Part shown: positions 12,886-21,935 of the stretch, piece after piece
Numbering within the stretch: position 1 is the first letter of the stretch
Layout: each line of letters begins with the position of its first letter
NCBI GenBank assembly: GCA_041874755.1
Contig: CP102611.1
Span: 2,046,001 to 2,110,000 of the forward strand
Source of the DNA: Chitinibacter sp. SCUT-21
GTDB lineage: Bacteria > Pseudomonadota > Gammaproteobacteria > Burkholderiales > Chitinibacteraceae
DNA length: 64,000 nt
Direction of reading: 5' to 3'
Made by a program: the position numbers and the translations under genes
The notes under the pieces: model-generated
Databases searched by the model: none
Told to the model about the DNA's origin: nothing
Seen by the model: the letters and a program-made list of their open reading frames with translations, nothing else

Positions 12886-13439
12886 AACGCTTTATGATTG
12901 CCGCTATGAGCCTATGTTCAGCCGCGAGCTGGGCGAATGAAATGCAGGTTGACGGTACGTGGTTGCAAAAACAGCAAATCAGCACCGTGACACGCCAAGA
13001 ATCAGGCTGGCAATTGCGTAGTGATCAGCAGCAGCTGGCACTCAGTCATGTTCCCGCTTGGCTTAAAGCACCAATAATCGGAGATTGGTTGGAGCTAAAA
13101 ACGCGCTTTAATCCTGCCGGCATCACGCAGCGTTTTATGTGGTCGAAAAGCGAATTCGAACCTGCATATTTACTAGCGGGGCATAGCAGCCGGCTTAATG
13201 ATGCTGCGTTTGGCGAATGGCGTTGGGAAGCCAACAGCAATCCGGCGCGGCTGGTCTTGGTGAAACAAGGCCAGCGCACCACGGTCAAACTCAAACACCT
13301 GAAGAACGTGGCGGGCTGGTGCGTGTATCTGAGCGATGTACGCCCCGCCAAGCCGAGTGTGACCGGAATTGCCAATGAATCAGAAACGCGTTTTGACTGG
13401 TGGGCGCAGCGCACGGATGGTCCGTGCGCGCCAGCTTAG
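12882..13439 (+). CDS. Hypothetical exported protein, partner of the metalloprotease
   Basis: 185 residues with a cleavable signal peptide (MKRFMIAAMSLCSAASWANE), so periplasmic or secreted. I do not recognise a domain; the mature part is rich in Trp and aromatic residues and looks beta-structured. Two cysteines near the C-terminus (GWCVYL and DGPCAPA) could form a disulfide. Its start overlaps the metalloprotease stop by 4 nt, so it is translationally coupled to it and may be an inhibitor, chaperone or partner (inference only). Its stop overlaps the convergent stop of the acyltransferase/ligase gene. Confidence 0.75.
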   Translation: MKRFMIAAMSLCSAASWANEMQVDGTWLQKQQISTVTRQESGWQLRSDQQQLALSHVPAWLKAPIIGDWLELKTRFNPAGITQRFMWSKSEFEPAYLLAGHSSRLNDAAFGEWRWEANSNPARLVLVKQGQRTTVKLKHLKNVAGWCVYLSDVRPAKPSVTGIANESETRFDWWAQRTDGPCAPA

Positions 13440-15580
13440 GCTTGTTGCGCGGCCCAGTTTTTTAGCGTGACGTAATCCGTTTTTCCGGTGCCGAGTAGCG
13501 GAATCGTCGCCACGTAGCGAATTTCACGTGGTACAGCCAATTCGGGTGAGCCCATTTCGCGCGCCGCGGCGAGCAGCGTATCGCGGTTCAGATCCGCTTG
13601 GGTGGTGAACAGCACAATCGCCTCGCCCTTGGCTTCATCGGGGCGTGAGCTGGCTGAATGCATAAATTCGGGCGACGCTTTGCGCGCGATGGCTTCAACG
13701 ACTTCGAGCGAAATCATCTCGCCGGCGATTTTGGCAAAGCGTTTGGCGCGGCCTTGAATCGTGATATAGCCATCGATATCGAGCTTCACAATATCACCGG
13801 TGTCATACCACGCCACGCCGTCTTCTTGCGGCAATACTTCAAGCTGCCCCGGATTCTCATAGCGTAAATAACCCTTCATCACATTCGGCCCACTCACCAG
13901 CAATTGCCCGCCTTCTGGTACACCCTGGATAGGTATTAGCTTGTGACGCATGCCCGGTGTGAGCTGGCCGACAGTACCCAGCCTACTGGCCATCGGCACA
14001 TTCACCGCGACCACCGGCGCACATTCGGTGACACCGTAACCTTCCAAAATTCGAATGCCAAATTTTTCGATATACGTTTTGCGCACAGCATCATTCAGTT
14101 TTTCAGCGCCAGCAACGACGTAACGCAGGCGACCAAAATCGTAGGGGTGCGCGTATTTGGCGTAATTGCCAAGGAAAGTGCTAGTGCCAAACAGCACCGA
14201 GCAACCACGGTCGTAAACGATTTCGGGGATGATGCGGTAATGCAGCGGCGTCGGGTACAGGAAAATCGGCACACCCGTCACCAGTGGCAAAATTGCGCAG
14301 GCGGTCAGGCCAAAGCTATGAAACAGTGGCAACGCGACCATAAATTTATCATGCGGTGTGAAATCGGCCAGTGCCCGAATTTGCGCTACATTCGCTAAGA
14401 TCGAGTTGTGGCTGTGCACCACGCCCTTCGGTTTGCCTTCTGAGCCCGAAGTAAACAAAATCACCGCCGCGTCGTTGGGCGATTGTTTGCTGGCAAAGCT
14501 ACTCGGGCGCAGCAGGCCGAGTAATATCCGCATTTTGTCGCCCAACCCGATTAATGGGCGTAGGTCTTCCAGATATAAAACCTGAATATTGGGCAGATTC
14601 TCGATCAAACCTTCGAGCTTTCCTTTGGCAATAAAGGTGCGCGAAGTCACGATGGTTTTGATGTTGGCGGCGATACACGCAGCAAGTATACCGTCGCGGC
14701 CTGCGCTGTAATTGAGCATGGCAGGGATACGTGCCCTTGCGCTCAGGGCGAAGAAAAAGGCTACGGTTGGCGTTGTATTGGGCAGCAAGACGCCAATGGC
14801 TTCTTGTGGCGCCGCGATCTTATCCACAATGCACGATAGGCCAAGGATTTTTTTGCTGAGGCTGCCATAGCTTTCTTCATGTTGCGAGATATCTTCAATC
14901 ACGCTAAAGCGGCGGCCAAAAGCGTGTTGCGCATCTAAATAGGCTTGAAACAAGGTGCGTTCTGGCCGTGTTGCGACCAGCATCTCGAGCAAAATATCAC
15001 GCATCAGTTGGCCAGCTTTGCGGCGGCGCTCTTTGGCCGAAGGTAAATCAGGCATCGCAATACTGCGCCGACCTAATACCTGCAAACTAATTTTCGGAAA
15101 CAGCGTGCGTGGATAAATGCCACCTAGGCGGCTAAAAAAGGTGCGCGAAGCACCTGAAATTCGTACCGGTACAATCGTTGCGCCAGTGCGCGCCGCAGCA
15201 AAGGCCGCGCCATCGTAGACTTTCATCAGCGAGCCCGTCGTCGTGATACGCCCTTCGGGGAAAATGACGACCGGTTTGCCCGCTTCGAGCAAACGCACCA
15301 CGGCTTTGATCGCCAGCGGATTGGTCGGATCGACCGCCAGAAAATCAGTCAGGCTTAAAAACGCGCGGAAAAACCAGTTTTCCGCCACCTTGGTGTGCAC
15401 GACAAAAGTGGCGTCAATCGGCAAATGCGCCGCCAAAAAAATGCCGTCAAGGAAGGATTCATGGTTGGCGACAATCAGCGTGCGGGGGTTATGAAATACG
15501 CTGAAATCGCCCTTGATCGTGAGGCGATACAAAACGCGAAACAGCGTTTTCATCGAGGTGCGAAACAAGGATTTGAGCAT
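13436..15580 (-). CDS. Bifunctional acyltransferase / acyl-AMP ligase (Aas-like)
   Basis: Fusion of an N-terminal PlsC-type 1-acylglycerophosphate acyltransferase domain (NHESFLDG for NHx4D, then FPEGRI) and a C-terminal AMP-forming acyl-CoA/acyl-ACP synthetase domain (FTSGSEGKPKG P-loop, GYGVTECAP, DTGD, and the A10-type lysine region after KIAGEMIS). This layout matches Aas, which re-acylates lysophospholipids at the inner membrane. The multi-spanning MFS part found in LplT-Aas fusions is absent. I chose the ATG at 15580 (MLKSLFRTSM); the frame is open to 15622 and MKTLFRV at 15553 is an alternative. It is convergent with the hypothetical exported protein. Confidence 0.88.
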   Translation of the reverse strand: MLKSLFRTSMKTLFRVLYRLTIKGDFSVFHNPRTLIVANHESFLDGIFLAAHLPIDATFVVHTKVAENWFFRAFLSLTDFLAVDPTNPLAIKAVVRLLEAGKPVVIFPEGRITTTGSLMKVYDGAAFAAARTGATIVPVRISGASRTFFSRLGGIYPRTLFPKISLQVLGRRSIAMPDLPSAKERRRKAGQLMRDILLEMLVATRPERTLFQAYLDAQHAFGRRFSVIEDISQHEESYGSLSKKILGLSCIVDKIAAPQEAIGVLLPNTTPTVAFFFALSARARIPAMLNYSAGRDGILAACIAANIKTIVTSRTFIAKGKLEGLIENLPNIQVLYLEDLRPLIGLGDKMRILLGLLRPSSFASKQSPNDAAVILFTSGSEGKPKGVVHSHNSILANVAQIRALADFTPHDKFMVALPLFHSFGLTACAILPLVTGVPIFLYPTPLHYRIIPEIVYDRGCSVLFGTSTFLGNYAKYAHPYDFGRLRYVVAGAEKLNDAVRKTYIEKFGIRILEGYGVTECAPVVAVNVPMASRLGTVGQLTPGMRHKLIPIQGVPEGGQLLVSGPNVMKGYLRYENPGQLEVLPQEDGVAWYDTGDIVKLDIDGYITIQGRAKRFAKIAGEMISLEVVEAIARKASPEFMHSASSRPDEAKGEAIVLFTTQADLNRDTLLAAAREMGSPELAVPREIRYVATIPLLGTGKTDYVTLKNWAAQQA

Positions 15581-15794
15581 GGCATCTACTGTGGTTGTCA
15601 ACTTGACGTCATATATTAGCAATAATCATCATTGCCATTGTGCCTTTTCACAATTTCTGAACAAAAAAGCCATCAATAGCCCGCGTGTCAGAGTTCGGAT
15701 AGGTATAATGAGCAATAACGCAACAAGGCTAAAATACCTACAATAGGTATTGTTATGTAAGCCCCATTCAATTTGATCTTCAGGTGAATACATC

Positions 15795-16406
15795 ATGGCA
15801 AAAATGCTGGACCAAGCGCTAACCGATGAAGAACTCGATCAGCTCGATCAGTTTTTATATTCGGATGCAGTCGGTAAGGATGCGATGTCCTTATCCATGT
15901 TGCATGGCTACCTCACGGCGATTTTGATTGGCCCTGCCCAAGTGATGCCGACTGAATGGATGGGGCAGATTTGGGATAAACCCGAAGCTGTTATCTTCGC
16001 CCTACCCGAAGCCGATGCGATGATTGATTTGGTCATGCGTTTATATAACCAGATCGCGGATGAGCTGGCACAAGACCCACCGGTTTACGAGCCATTGCTG
16101 TATTGGGAAGACGATAGCCAGCAACATTCCAGCATCGAAGAATGGAGTTTGGGCTTCTGTTTTGGCGCGGGTTTGGCTGAAGAAGAATGGCAGCCGCTGC
16201 TCGATGAAGAAGAAGGCCAGTTTATGTTTATGGCCATCATGAGCGGCTCGGACGACGAAATGCGCGCCGACATGGAACGTGAGGGCATCAACCTGGTGCA
16301 GCACGACAATGAAATCGCTGAGCAATTGCCAGAAATGGTCCTCGAAATTCGCGATTTTTTCCGTAATCGCCAGATTAGCGAAGGCAGCAAGCATCGTTTG
16401 CACTAA
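15795..16406 (+). CDS. UPF0149/YecA-family protein
   Basis: 203-residue acidic cytosolic protein of the YecA/YgfB (UPF0149) group. The N-terminal half shows the family pattern LDQFLYS...SLSMLHGYLTAILIGP, and GFCFGAGLAEEEW is in the middle. The C-terminal SEC-C zinc motif of longer YecA proteins is missing, so this is the short form. The function is not established. It is divergent from the Aas-like gene and followed by its own terminator. Confidence 0.82.
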   Translation: MAKMLDQALTDEELDQLDQFLYSDAVGKDAMSLSMLHGYLTAILIGPAQVMPTEWMGQIWDKPEAVIFALPEADAMIDLVMRLYNQIADELAQDPPVYEPLLYWEDDSQQHSSIEEWSLGFCFGAGLAEEEWQPLLDEEEGQFMFMAIMSGSDDEMRADMEREGINLVQHDNEIAEQLPEMVLEIRDFFRNRQISEGSKHRLH

Positions 16407-16424
16407 GCGCTGAGCTAACAAAGA

Positions 16425-16462
16425 AAAAACCACCATTGCCACAAAGCCTTGGTGGTTTTTTT
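16425..16462 (+). terminator. Rho-independent terminator after the YecA-family gene
   Basis: AAAAAACCACCA ... TGGTGGTTTTTTT stem with a 14-base loop, about 20 bases after the stop. The A and T flanks would let it work on either strand. Confidence 0.85.
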
Positions 16463-16544
16463 CTGACTGCGCGACGCGCTTTGATCGGGTAAAATGGCGT
16501 TTTGATTTTGAATAGCGGCGACGCTTCGCCGTGCAAGGATATTT

Positions 16545-17636
16545 ATGAGCCTCAAGTGCGGCATCGTTGGCCTACCGAATGTGGGTAAGTCCACTTTATT
16601 TAATGCTTTGACCAAAGCCGGTATCGAAGCGTCAAACTACCCATTTTGTACCATCGAGCCGAACGTCGGCATCGTAGAAGTACCGGATGAGCGCCTCGCG
16701 CAATTGGCGGCGATTATTAATCCGCAGAAAATTCAGCCAGCGATCGTTGAATTTGTTGATATCGCTGGCCTTGTGGCTGGCGCGTCCAAAGGCGAAGGCT
16801 TGGGTAACCAATTCTTGGCCAATATCCGCGAAACCGACGCGATTGTGAATGTGGTGCGTTGTTTTGAAAACGACAATATCGTGCACGTCGCTGGCCGCGT
16901 TGACCCAATCGACGACATTATCGTGATTGGCACTGAGTTGGCTTTGGCCGATTTGAATACCGTTGAAAAAGCGATCCAGCGCGAAGGCAAAAAAGCCAAA
17001 TCAGGCGACAAAGACGCGTTGGCGCAAATCGCCGTGCTGGAACGCTTGTTGCCACACTTGAACGAAGGCAAACCAGCGCGTTCAGCCAATCTGAGCGCTG
17101 AAGACAAGCTGGCGATCAAATCATTGTGCTTGCTGACGATTAAGCCAGCGATGTACGTGGCCAACGTGGCGGAAGATGGCTTTGAAAATAACCCGCTGCT
17201 CGACAAAGTAACCGCACACGCGAATGCCGAAGGCGCGCCTGTGGTCGCTGTTTGCGCGGCGATTGAATCTGAAATCGCTGAATTGGAAGATGCGGATAAA
17301 GCCGAGTTTTTGGAATCAATCGGCCAAGCTGAGCCAGGTCTGAATCGCCTGATCCGCGCGGGTTACGATTTGCTCGGTTTGCAAACCTACTTTACTGCGG
17401 GCGTGAAAGAAGTTCGCGCGTGGACCATCCACAAAGGCGATACTGCACCGCAAGCGGCGGGCGTAATCCATACCGACTTCGAGCGTGGCTTTATCCGTGC
17501 GCAAACCATCGCGTTTGATGATTTCATCCAATACAAGGGTGAACAAGGCGCGAAAGAGGCTGGCAAGATGCGCGCTGAGGGTAAAGATTACGTGGTTAAA
17601 GATGGCGACGTATTGAACTTCCTGTTTAACGTCTAA
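16545..17636 (+). CDS. ychF: Redox-regulated ATPase YchF (Obg-family)
   Basis: 363 residues, the normal length. P-loop GLPNVGKST at 9-17, switch region [11 protein letters not shown]3 DIAGLV, and NVAE in place of the usual NKxD, the feature that makes YchF prefer ATP over GTP. The C-terminal TGS-like domain begins near 280 ([17 protein letters not shown]). It is a ribosome-associated factor linked to oxidative stress. AAGGA lies 6 bases before the ATG. Confidence 0.97.
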   Translation: MSLKCGIVGLPNVGKSTLFNALTKAGIEASNYPFCTIEPNVGIVEVPDERLAQLAAIINPQKIQPAIVEFVDIAGLVAGASKGEGLGNQFLANIRETDAIVNVVRCFENDNIVHVAGRVDPIDDIIVIGTELALADLNTVEKAIQREGKKAKSGDKDALAQIAVLERLLPHLNEGKPARSANLSAEDKLAIKSLCLLTIKPAMYVANVAEDGFENNPLLDKVTAHANAEGAPVVAVCAAIESEIAELEDADKAEFLESIGQAEPGLNRLIRAGYDLLGLQTYFTAGVKEVRAWTIHKGDTAPQAAGVIHTDFERGFIRAQTIAFDDFIQYKGEQGAKEAGKMRAEGKDYVVKDGDVLNFLFNV

Positions 17637-17641
17637 TCCCA

Positions 17642-17665
17642 GCGGCATTTGATTTCAAATGCCGC
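17642..17665 (+). terminator. Hairpin after ychF, possible terminator
   Basis: GCGGCATTTGA-TT-TCAAATGCCGC is a perfect 11-bp stem 6 bases after the ychF stop. No T run follows (AAAAG instead), so it may be an RNA-stabilising hairpin or a weak terminator. Confidence 0.5.
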
Positions 17666-17720
17666 AAAAGCACTTGTCATTCGGGTGTAACATTAACGTC
17701 ATATTATCAAGGACTGAACG

Positions 17721-17987
17721 ATGAGCCGCACTGTAAACTGTGTCAAACTAGGTCGTGAAGCTGAAGGCTTGGATTTTCCGCCTGTACCGGGCGAACTGGG
17801 CAAGAAAATCTACGACCACGTATCAAAAGAAGCATGGCAAGCTTGGGTTAAACACCAAACCATGCTGATCAATGAAAACCGTCTTAGCCTAGCAGATCCA
17901 AGCGCGCGCAAATATCTGCAGCAACAGCTGGAGAATTATTTCTGGGGTTCAGGCGCTGATGCCATTCAGGGTTTTGTTCCGCAGTAA
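17721..17987 (+). CDS. yggX: Probable Fe(II)-trafficking / oxidative damage protection protein YggX
   Basis: 88 residues, typical YggX size. The start [20 protein letters not shown] carries the conserved cysteine; further matches are [26 protein letters not shown] and the C-terminal YFWG. Cytosolic protein that protects Fe-S clusters from oxidants. CAAGGA precedes the ATG. A strong hairpin follows the stop. Confidence 0.96.
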   Translation: MSRTVNCVKLGREAEGLDFPPVPGELGKKIYDHVSKEAWQAWVKHQTMLINENRLSLADPSARKYLQQQLENYFWGSGADAIQGFVPQ

Positions 17988-17998
17988 TACAGTAATGA

Positions 17999-18023
17999 AT
18001 CAGGCCGCATAATGCGGCCTGAT
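17999..18023 (+). terminator. Hairpin terminator after yggX
   Basis: ATCAGGCCGCAT / ATGCGGCCTGAT: 12-bp arms with a one-base loop, 11 bases after the stop. The trailing T run is poor. Confidence 0.65.
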
Positions 18024-18208
18024 GCGCTTATAAAGGCCCAAAATTGCTTGCGTAGAAACAGTGATGTTGTCCAAAGCATGCTGCATTTGATCTAAACAAT
18101 CACTAGGTTTTAGCTTATTTCAAATGAGCTGGTGACCCTGTACTGTTGTGATCGACCAAGCGATTAGCGTCTTGGTATCTAGAGAAAACAAACAATAAGA
18201 GCGATGTT

Positions 18209-20287
18209 ATGACGTATAAACCTGCCGACAATCAATTGATGCTCAATCGTGAATTGGGCCTGCTGGAGTTTAACCGCCGTGTTTTGGCGCAAGCAGAGGA
18301 TGCCCGCAACCCACTGCTGGAGCGGTTGAAGTTTCTGTGTATTGTGTCGAGCAATCTCGATGAGTTTTTCGAGGTGCGCATTGCGTGGTTAAAAGAAAAT
18401 ATGCGTCATAACCCGACTCGGCTGCTGCCTGAGGGTTTAACACCGCACCAAGCCTTTGATTTGGTGTGCATCGAAGCGCACGATTTGGTCGAGCGCCAAT
18501 ACCGTGTACTGCGCGAAACGATTTTCCCGGCGATGGAAGAAGAGGGCATTTATTTCTTCCGCCGCAGCCTGTGGACCGACGCGCAGCGCGCGTGGGTGAA
18601 GGACTATTTCTTCCGTGAATTGATGCCGATTTTAACACCGATTGGGCTTGATCCGTCGCATCCATTCCCACGCCTATCGAACAAGATTTTGAACTTTGTC
18701 GTCGAGCTCGAAGGCCGTGATGCGTTTGGTCGCAATTCTGGCATTGCAATTGTCCAAGCGCCGCGAATCTTGCCGCGTTTCGTCAAAATGCCAGCCGACA
18801 TCGCTGGAACTGAACACGGCTTTGTGTTCCTGTCGTCGATTATGCACGCGCATATTGATGAGCTGTTCTCCGGCATGCACGTGCTCGGTTGCTACCAATT
18901 CCGCGTGACTCGCGACTCGGACGTATCGGTCGATGATGAAGATATCAAAGACTTGCGCGCAGCGATTGAGGGCGAATTGTCGCAACGACCATTTGGCGAT
19001 GCGGTGCGTTTGGAAGTGGCCGACAATTGCCCGAAACACGTACAGGATTTCCTCTCGCAGCAATTTAATCTTTCTGATTCGGATGTGTACCGCGTCAACG
19101 GCCCAGTGAATATGGTGCGCTTGATGCAGGTGCCTGATCAGGTTGATCGCCCAGACTTGAAATACCAACCGTTTATGCCGGGTATTCCACCCGAGTTGCG
19201 CAACCAAAGCGATTACTTCGCCGCAATTCGCCATGGTGATATCTTGCTGCACCATCCGTACCAAAGCTTTACGCCGGTGGTGGATTTCTTGCAGCAAGCA
19301 GCGCGTGATCCAGCCGTGGTCGCGATCAAGATGACGATTTACCGCACTGGTGCAGAATCGATCTTGATGGACGCTTTGCAAGAGGCTGCAGCGCGCGGCA
19401 AAGAAGTGACCGTGGTCGTTGAGTTGATGGCGCGTTTTGATGAAGAAGCGAATATCAACTGGGCCGCCAAACTCGAACGTGCAGGCGCGCACGTCGTGTA
19501 CGGCGTGTACGGTTATAAAACTCACGCCAAAATGCTGCTGATCGTGCGGCGGGAAGAAGGCCAGCTCAAACGCTACGCGCACGTCGGCACGGGTAATTAC
19601 CACCCGCGTACCGCTAAGTTGTATACCGACTTTGGCCTATTTACCGCCAATCGCGAAGTCACTAGCGATGTGAACGATGTATTTATGCAGTTGACCGGTT
19701 TGGGTTTGGCGGGTGATCATCACCAACTGTGGCAAGCGCCATTTACGCTGCACAGCAATTTTATCGCCGCGATCGATCGTGAAATCGCGCATGCGAAAGC
19801 GGGTAAAAAAGCCGTTGTGATCGCGAAAATGAACGCGCTGCTCGAGCCGACGATCATCGATAAATTGTACGAAGCATCGGGCGCAGGGGTGACGATCCAT
19901 CTGATCGTGCGCGGCGTATGCGCATTGCGCCCAGGTTTGCCAGGCATTTCGGAAAACATTCGCGTGCGCTCGATTGTGGGCCGTTTCCTAGAACACCATC
20001 GCGTGTATTACTTCTTTAATGATGGCGCTGAGGACGTGTACTTGTCGAGCGCGGACTGGATGGGTCGCAACTTATTCCGCCGCATTGAAATCGCCTTCCC
20101 TGTGCTGAGCCCGAAAGTGAAGCGCCGCGTGATTCGTGAGAGCATAAGACCATTCTTGGTCGATAACACCCAAGCGTGGGAAATGCTATCTGACGGCCGC
20201 TATCGTCGTAAGGTGGCGCGTGGCGACAAGATTCGTTCCGCACAAGGTTTGATGCTAGGTGATTTGTCCGCGGGGACAAGAACTTAA
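18209..20287 (+). CDS. ppk1: Polyphosphate kinase 1
   Basis: 692 residues, full-length PPK1; reversibly polymerises the gamma phosphate of ATP into polyphosphate. The N-domain begins LNRELGLLEFNRRVL and contains SSNLDEFFEVRI. The catalytic part has HHPYQSF, the histidine of YKTHAKM at about residue 439 (the autophosphorylated His), GTGNYHPRTAKLYTD, and LEHHRVYYF with His at 596-597. It is monocistronic. The preceding 185 bases show no clear Pho box. Confidence 0.97.
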   Translation: MTYKPADNQLMLNRELGLLEFNRRVLAQAEDARNPLLERLKFLCIVSSNLDEFFEVRIAWLKENMRHNPTRLLPEGLTPHQAFDLVCIEAHDLVERQYRVLRETIFPAMEEEGIYFFRRSLWTDAQRAWVKDYFFRELMPILTPIGLDPSHPFPRLSNKILNFVVELEGRDAFGRNSGIAIVQAPRILPRFVKMPADIAGTEHGFVFLSSIMHAHIDELFSGMHVLGCYQFRVTRDSDVSVDDEDIKDLRAAIEGELSQRPFGDAVRLEVADNCPKHVQDFLSQQFNLSDSDVYRVNGPVNMVRLMQVPDQVDRPDLKYQPFMPGIPPELRNQSDYFAAIRHGDILLHHPYQSFTPVVDFLQQAARDPAVVAIKMTIYRTGAESILMDALQEAAARGKEVTVVVELMARFDEEANINWAAKLERAGAHVVYGVYGYKTHAKMLLIVRREEGQLKRYAHVGTGNYHPRTAKLYTDFGLFTANREVTSDVNDVFMQLTGLGLAGDHHQLWQAPFTLHSNFIAAIDREIAHAKAGKKAVVIAKMNALLEPTIIDKLYEASGAGVTIHLIVRGVCALRPGLPGISENIRVRSIVGRFLEHHRVYYFFNDGAEDVYLSSADWMGRNLFRRIEIAFPVLSPKVKRRVIRESIRPFLVDNTQAWEMLSDGRYRRKVARGDKIRSAQGLMLGDLSAGTRT

Positions 20288-20331
20288 CCCTATCTAGGGT
20301 ATTTAATATTAAACCTTGTTAATATTGTATT

Positions 20332-20366
20332 AAAGCCATATACCCATAATAGGTATATGGCTTTTT
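20332..20366 (+). terminator. Rho-independent terminator after ppk1
   Basis: AAAGCCATATACC-CATAAT-AGGTATATGGCTTTTT: a 13-bp stem with a T run, about 45 bases after the ppk1 stop. Confidence 0.9.
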
Positions 20367-20459
20367 ATTTGCTTAAGCAAATCAGCGACTTAATTTTATG
20401 ACATAAAATTGTAAATAATTTGTAACATTAAAGTGGTATTTTTCCAAAAAATATAGGGC

Positions 20460-20487
20460 TTGAGTTTGCTTAATTGTAAGTTAATAT
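20460..20487 (+). promoter_or_regulatory. Likely sigma-70 promoter of the 47-codon gene
   Basis: TTGAGT (-35), 16-base spacer, TAATAT (-10), in an AT-rich stretch, about 70 bases before the small gene's ATG. Confidence 0.5.
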
Positions 20488-20558
20488 GGGCGAATTCAAT
20501 TAGGCCGCACTAGCTCTACGGGCTGATTTGGTATTGATGTATTAGGGAGATGGAACCA

Positions 20559-20702
20559 ATGGCTGAAACGGTAGAAAAGAAAATCGCGCAACCGACTGAG
20601 CTTGACAAGAAAAAGCAGCAGCAAAAACCGCTGGCTGAACGCCTAGAGGGTGAGCAACCATTTGATTGGATTAAGTTTCAAGAAAAAGAAACGAGCAAAT
20701 AA
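20559..20702 (+). CDS. Small charged protein of unknown function (47 residues)
   Basis: An ATG-to-TAA frame of 47 codons, MAETVEKKIAQPTELDKKKQ...QPFDWIKFQEKETSK. An AGGGAGA ribosome site lies about 10 bases upstream, a plausible promoter is at 20460, and a perfect terminator starts at its stop codon. It is very hydrophilic and Lys/Glu/Gln-rich with no membrane segment. The full set of signals makes it a convincing gene. I do not recognise its family. Confidence 0.72.
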   Translation: MAETVEKKIAQPTELDKKKQQQKPLAERLEGEQPFDWIKFQEKETSK

Positions 20703-20727
20703 AAAAGCGGCCATTGGCCGCTTTTTT
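20701..20727. terminator. Bidirectional terminator between the small gene and hemY
   Basis: AAAAAAGCGGCC-A-TTGGCCGCTTTTTT-type stem with A and T flanks. It serves the plus-strand small gene and the minus-strand hemCDXY operon, whose last stop is 18 bases away. Confidence 0.9.
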
Positions 20728-20744
20728 ATTTGCTGAAGTTTGAC

Positions 20745-21935
20745 CTATTTCAGCGCCAGCGCCAAACTGGCGCGATAGTGCTGCGCGGCATCTTCATCGC
20801 GTTCAAGCTGAGTTAGCAATTCGGCCAACTCAGCATGTGCTGTTGCGCTTGGGCTCACCGCGATACTGGCTTCAAAATAGCTTTGCGCTTTACCCCATAG
20901 CTCACGTTTACGGCAGAGGCGGCCGAGTGTGAGCAGTAATAATTCATCGCGAGGGTGCGATTTGAGCCAAGTTTCGGCTTGTTGGAGCTGGGCGATTTGT
21001 CCCGCGGCATCCAGTTTCAGTTGGCTATACGCAGGAAGTAACTCGCTATTCCATTCGGCTTCCAACGCTTTTTCCAATGCGTCTTTGGCCATCTCTGGCG
21101 CTTCTTGTGCGATATAGCTGCGTGCAGCGGCATGAGCCAATTTCGGATTATGCTGTTCACTGTGCGAGAGTTTTTTCCACCAGTCTTTCAGCTCCAGCGG
21201 TGTCATTGGGTGCTGTTTCAGTAATTGCAACTGTGCAGCAATACGGATGTGTGCGGCCTGTTCGGCATCAATGGCTTCGGCTTTGCTTAATTGATCGACC
21301 AGTTTAATTACCGCTTCTGGGTTTTGTTCACGCTGGCGCAAACGCAATTCCAGTTTCATTGCATTGGTCAATTTTGGCGCTAATTCTCGCGCGGCCACGA
21401 TGGCTTGCTGGGCTTCGCTATAGCGACGCTCATCGAGCAATAACTCGCCACGCGTCATCAAGGTGGCCAAATGCTGTTCGCCTAGGTGCTCGGTGAGTTG
21501 TTGGAATATTTGATCGCGTTGGGCGAAATCGCGTACGGCATGGGCTGCACGTGCGGCTAGCAAACCATTGACCGCAAACGCGTCGTTTTCGCTGCTGGCG
21601 AGCATGGCTTCGCTGGCCAAGCGCACGGCACGCTGGAATCGGCCTTCAAAAAAAGCAATCCGCGCATCGCGCTCGAGTTGAATGGATGCTGTTTTCGCTT
21701 TATTGGCTTGGTAGCGCCGCACGCGTTGCGGTAAACCTGCGACTTCAACAAACATTTGCAATAAGAAATACAGCCCAATAATGCCAACCAAGAGCAAAAC
21801 GATAAATACGTTGAGCGATATTTCAACACGCCAAGGCGGTAGGAAAATCAAAGCATAGCCAGTGTTAAGTTGGGCGAATAATGTCATCCCAACTGCGACG
21901 GAGAATAGGCCAATCAGCCACAGCAATAGCTTCAT
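20745..21935 (-). CDS. hemY: HemY-like TPR membrane protein
   Basis: 396-residue inner-membrane protein with two N-terminal membrane segments (LLLWLIGLFSVAVGMTL and VFIVLLLVGIIGLYFLLQM) followed by a periplasmic or cytosolic run of tetratricopeptide-like helices. This is the proteobacterial HemY_N family found after hemCDX; it is not the protoporphyrinogen oxidase of Bacillus, and its role in haem synthesis is still unclear. It overlaps hemX by 4 nt and is the last gene of the operon. Confidence 0.9.
   Translation of the reverse strand: MKLLLWLIGLFSVAVGMTLFAQLNTGYALIFLPPWRVEISLNVFIVLLLVGIIGLYFLLQMFVEVAGLPQRVRRYQANKAKTASIQLERDARIAFFEGRFQRAVRLASEAMLASSENDAFAVNGLLAARAAHAVRDFAQRDQIFQQLTEHLGEQHLATLMTRGELLLDERRYSEAQQAIVAARELAPKLTNAMKLELRLRQREQNPEAVIKLVDQLSKAEAIDAEQAAHIRIAAQLQLLKQHPMTPLELKDWWKKLSHSEQHNPKLAHAAARSYIAQEAPEMAKDALEKALEAEWNSELLPAYSQLKLDAAGQIAQLQQAETWLKSHPRDELLLLTLGRLCRKRELWGKAQSYFEASIAVSPSATAHAELAELLTQLERDEDAAQHYRASLALALK

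Noticed and set aside
18024-18208. Pho box or riboswitch upstream of ppk1
   Set aside because: No repeat resembling the Pho box consensus and no recognisable riboswitch core.
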